From Candidatus Woesearchaeota archaeon (GTDB taxonomy: Archaea; Nanobdellota; Nanobdellia; SCGC-AAA011-G17; GW2011-AR17), in assembly GCA_016211095.1 (NCBI GenBank), contig JACQSW010000097.1, forward strand, positions 1 to 5,862: 5,862 bases of DNA, in the 5' to 3' direction. Positions 4,952-5,862 of this stretch are shown piece after piece. A program made the position numbers and the translations under genes. Under the pieces are notes generated by a model. That model was not told where the DNA came from and did not search any database. It was given only the letters and a program-made list of their open reading frames with translations. Positions within the stretch are counted from its first letter, which is position 1. Every line of letters begins with the position of its first letter.

Positions 4952-5824
4952 ATGAGGAAGAAAACTTTAGCTGCAATACTTAGCTCCGTCTTGGTGGTGG
5001 CGCCAACAATAACTTCAAGCCAAACAGGCACAGACGCGGTCAAGAATGTTTCACAAACCGACGGATTATACGACAATTGCCCGCATGGCCTTGATGAAAA
5101 AGTTTATTCTATGCAAAGCATCCTCGACAGCGTGGAGATGGTGGTGCATGAAGCCAATTTTACTGGAGTCTACAAGGATGAGGAAGGCAAAGATCACGAA
5201 GTTAAAGATATGGAGACTTATATCGGGGCAGGGACAGTTATAAAGAAAAAAGACGGTTTAGCTTACATCTTAACATGCAATCATATACTTGAGGATTCCT
5301 CAGATCAATGGATGGCTATTGGTGGGCACATAGCTAAGCTAACAAAAGTTACGCATACTTATTATGTCGAAAAAGAAGGCGGGGTAAAAATAAGTTTGGA
5401 TGTTGTTGCCCAAGATTCGAAATTAGATGCTGCCCTTTTAAGAGCAAAAGACACCGAAGGCCTAAAATTGTTCCCTTATAATCTTGGCGATTCAGATTTG
5501 TTGGAAGCAGGCGATTTTAACTATGCTGTGGGGTATCCCCTGCTTTTGGGTAAGTTTGTTACCTCTGGAATAATAACAAGCACGAATGTTGAGCGGCAGC
5601 CTAACTGGTTCATGCTGCAAACGCCAATTCACCCCGGCAATAGTGGCGGGCCAATAATCGCAATTAAAGACGGGCAATACGAATTGGTTGGCTTGTCTGA
5701 GGGGTTTATTAAGCGGCAAAATTATTTTGGCGAGCGCGCTTATGGTCGCCGCCTTATGGGCGATTTTGCCGCGGCTCCCCCTGCTGATGGCGTTACTTAT
5801 TGGAGGCGGGGTGTACGCGGATAA
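4952..5824 (+). CDS. Secreted HtrA-like (S1 fold) serine protease
   Basis: A 290-residue exported trypsin-fold protease. Residues 1-24 form a Sec signal peptide: basic MRKK, then a hydrophobic stretch LAAILSSVLVVAP, with cleavage probably near 20-25. The catalytic triad is complete: His111 in ILTCNHIL, Asp159 in SKLDAALL and Ser231 in HPGNSGGPI. HtrA-type landmarks surround it: GAGTVI (92-97), LGDSDLLEAGDF (178-189), AVGYPLLLGKFVTSGIITS (192-210) and LQTPIHPG (222-229). No PDZ domain follows, so this is a minimal protease, presumably acting outside the membrane on misfolded or foreign protein. Two cysteines (43 and 109) could form a disulfide; Cys109 sits two residues before the catalytic His. 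After Ser231 the last strand and the segment FAAAPPADGVTYW (272-284) resemble the HtrA end (FAIP-A-D-x-V), so the reading frame appears intact to the stop even though the DNA becomes GC-rich. The last 83 bases overlap another open frame. Start and SD are well supported. Confidence 0.9.
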   Translation: MRKKTLAAILSSVLVVAPTITSSQTGTDAVKNVSQTDGLYDNCPHGLDEKVYSMQSILDSVEMVVHEANFTGVYKDEEGKDHEVKDMETYIGAGTVIKKKDGLAYILTCNHILEDSSDQWMAIGGHIAKLTKVTHTYYVEKEGGVKISLDVVAQDSKLDAALLRAKDTEGLKLFPYNLGDSDLLEAGDFNYAVGYPLLLGKFVTSGIITSTNVERQPNWFMLQTPIHPGNSGGPIIAIKDGQYELVGLSEGFIKRQNYFGERAYGRRLMGDFAAAPPADGVTYWRRGVRG

Positions 5825-5862
5825 CGCTGCCGGGGCCGTCACGATGACCGGCGTGGGCGAGG
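5742..5862 (+). CDS. Possible overlapping gene with signal peptide (partial, runs off the window)
   Basis: In the +1 frame relative to the protease, a frame open from 5658 runs to the window end without a stop. From ATG 5742 it encodes a signal-peptide-like start: hydrophobic MVAALWAIL, an Arg, LPLLMALLIGGG, then VYA followed by DNAAG, a good Ala-x-Ala-type cleavage site. It continues as a Gly/Ala/Thr-rich chain (AVTMTGVGE). Alternative starts are TTG 5727 and ATG 5787; none has a clear SD. The 83-base overlap with the protease end is long, which argues for caution. However, the frame continues 38 bases past the protease stop, and the secretion signal in a second frame is suggestive. Its body is outside the window, so no function can be given. 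Confidence 0.45.
   Translation, partial: MVAALWAILPRLPLLMALLIGGGVYADNAAGAVTMTGVGE

Noticed and set aside
5700..5824. Frameshift or truncation of the protease C-terminus
   Set aside because: The GC jump and the +1 open frame suggested a frameshift, but the in-frame end FAAAPPADGVTYW fits the usual HtrA C-terminal strand and helix, so the annotated frame is probably intact.
5492..5842. Open minus-strand frame of 116 codons under the protease 3' end
   Set aside because: It is antisense to the Ser231 region of the protease, shows no recognisable motif or promoter, and is an expected shadow in GC-richer DNA.

Overview
The window reads as archaeal DNA, most likely from a small-genome lineage of the DPANN type (Woesearchaeota or Pacearchaeota-like). 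That lineage is inference. The evidence is an Orc1/Cdc6 initiator gene, TATA boxes about 27-29 bases upstream of start codons that would give leaderless mRNAs, G-rich Shine-Dalgarno sites upstream of other genes, AT-rich composition, and short intergenic gaps. No rRNA, tRNA, CRISPR array, transposase or integrase was seen.

Left part (1-1644). The C-terminal tail of an unrecognised plus-strand gene ends at 136. It converges on two minus-strand genes. One is a small ParB/sulfiredoxin-fold protein (149-667). The other is an aminoglycoside/choline-kinase-fold phosphotransferase (701-1612). Each has its own TATA box placed so that transcription should begin at or next to the ATG.

Middle part (1645-3336). 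Two plus-strand genes of unknown function are separated by 4 bases. Their bodies are unrelated, but both start with the same 22-residue N-terminal module (15 of 22 residues identical, with many synonymous changes). The first protein ends in a Gly/Asp/Asn-rich tail encoded by GC-richer DNA. The second ends in a solenoid of four exact 19-residue repeats with a cysteine at the same place in each. A T-run ends this transcript where it meets the convergent Orc1/Cdc6 gene. This tagged pair is the strongest candidate here for something undescribed.

Right part (3335-5862). On the minus strand, a single-domain Rossmann/CARF-like protein (4467-4829) is followed by Orc1/Cdc6 (3335-4390, TTG start with a strong SD). 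Divergent from them is a secreted HtrA-like serine protease (4952-5824) with a complete His/Asp/Ser triad, a signal peptide, a good promoter and an SD. A second plus-strand frame with a signal-peptide-like start opens inside the protease's last 83 bases, in DNA that jumps to about 66% GC, and runs off the window.

The genes do not form one recognisable pathway. The likely units are the tagged pair, the CARF-like/Orc1 pair, and the exported protease with its overlapping downstream gene. Functional links between these units are not shown by the sequence.
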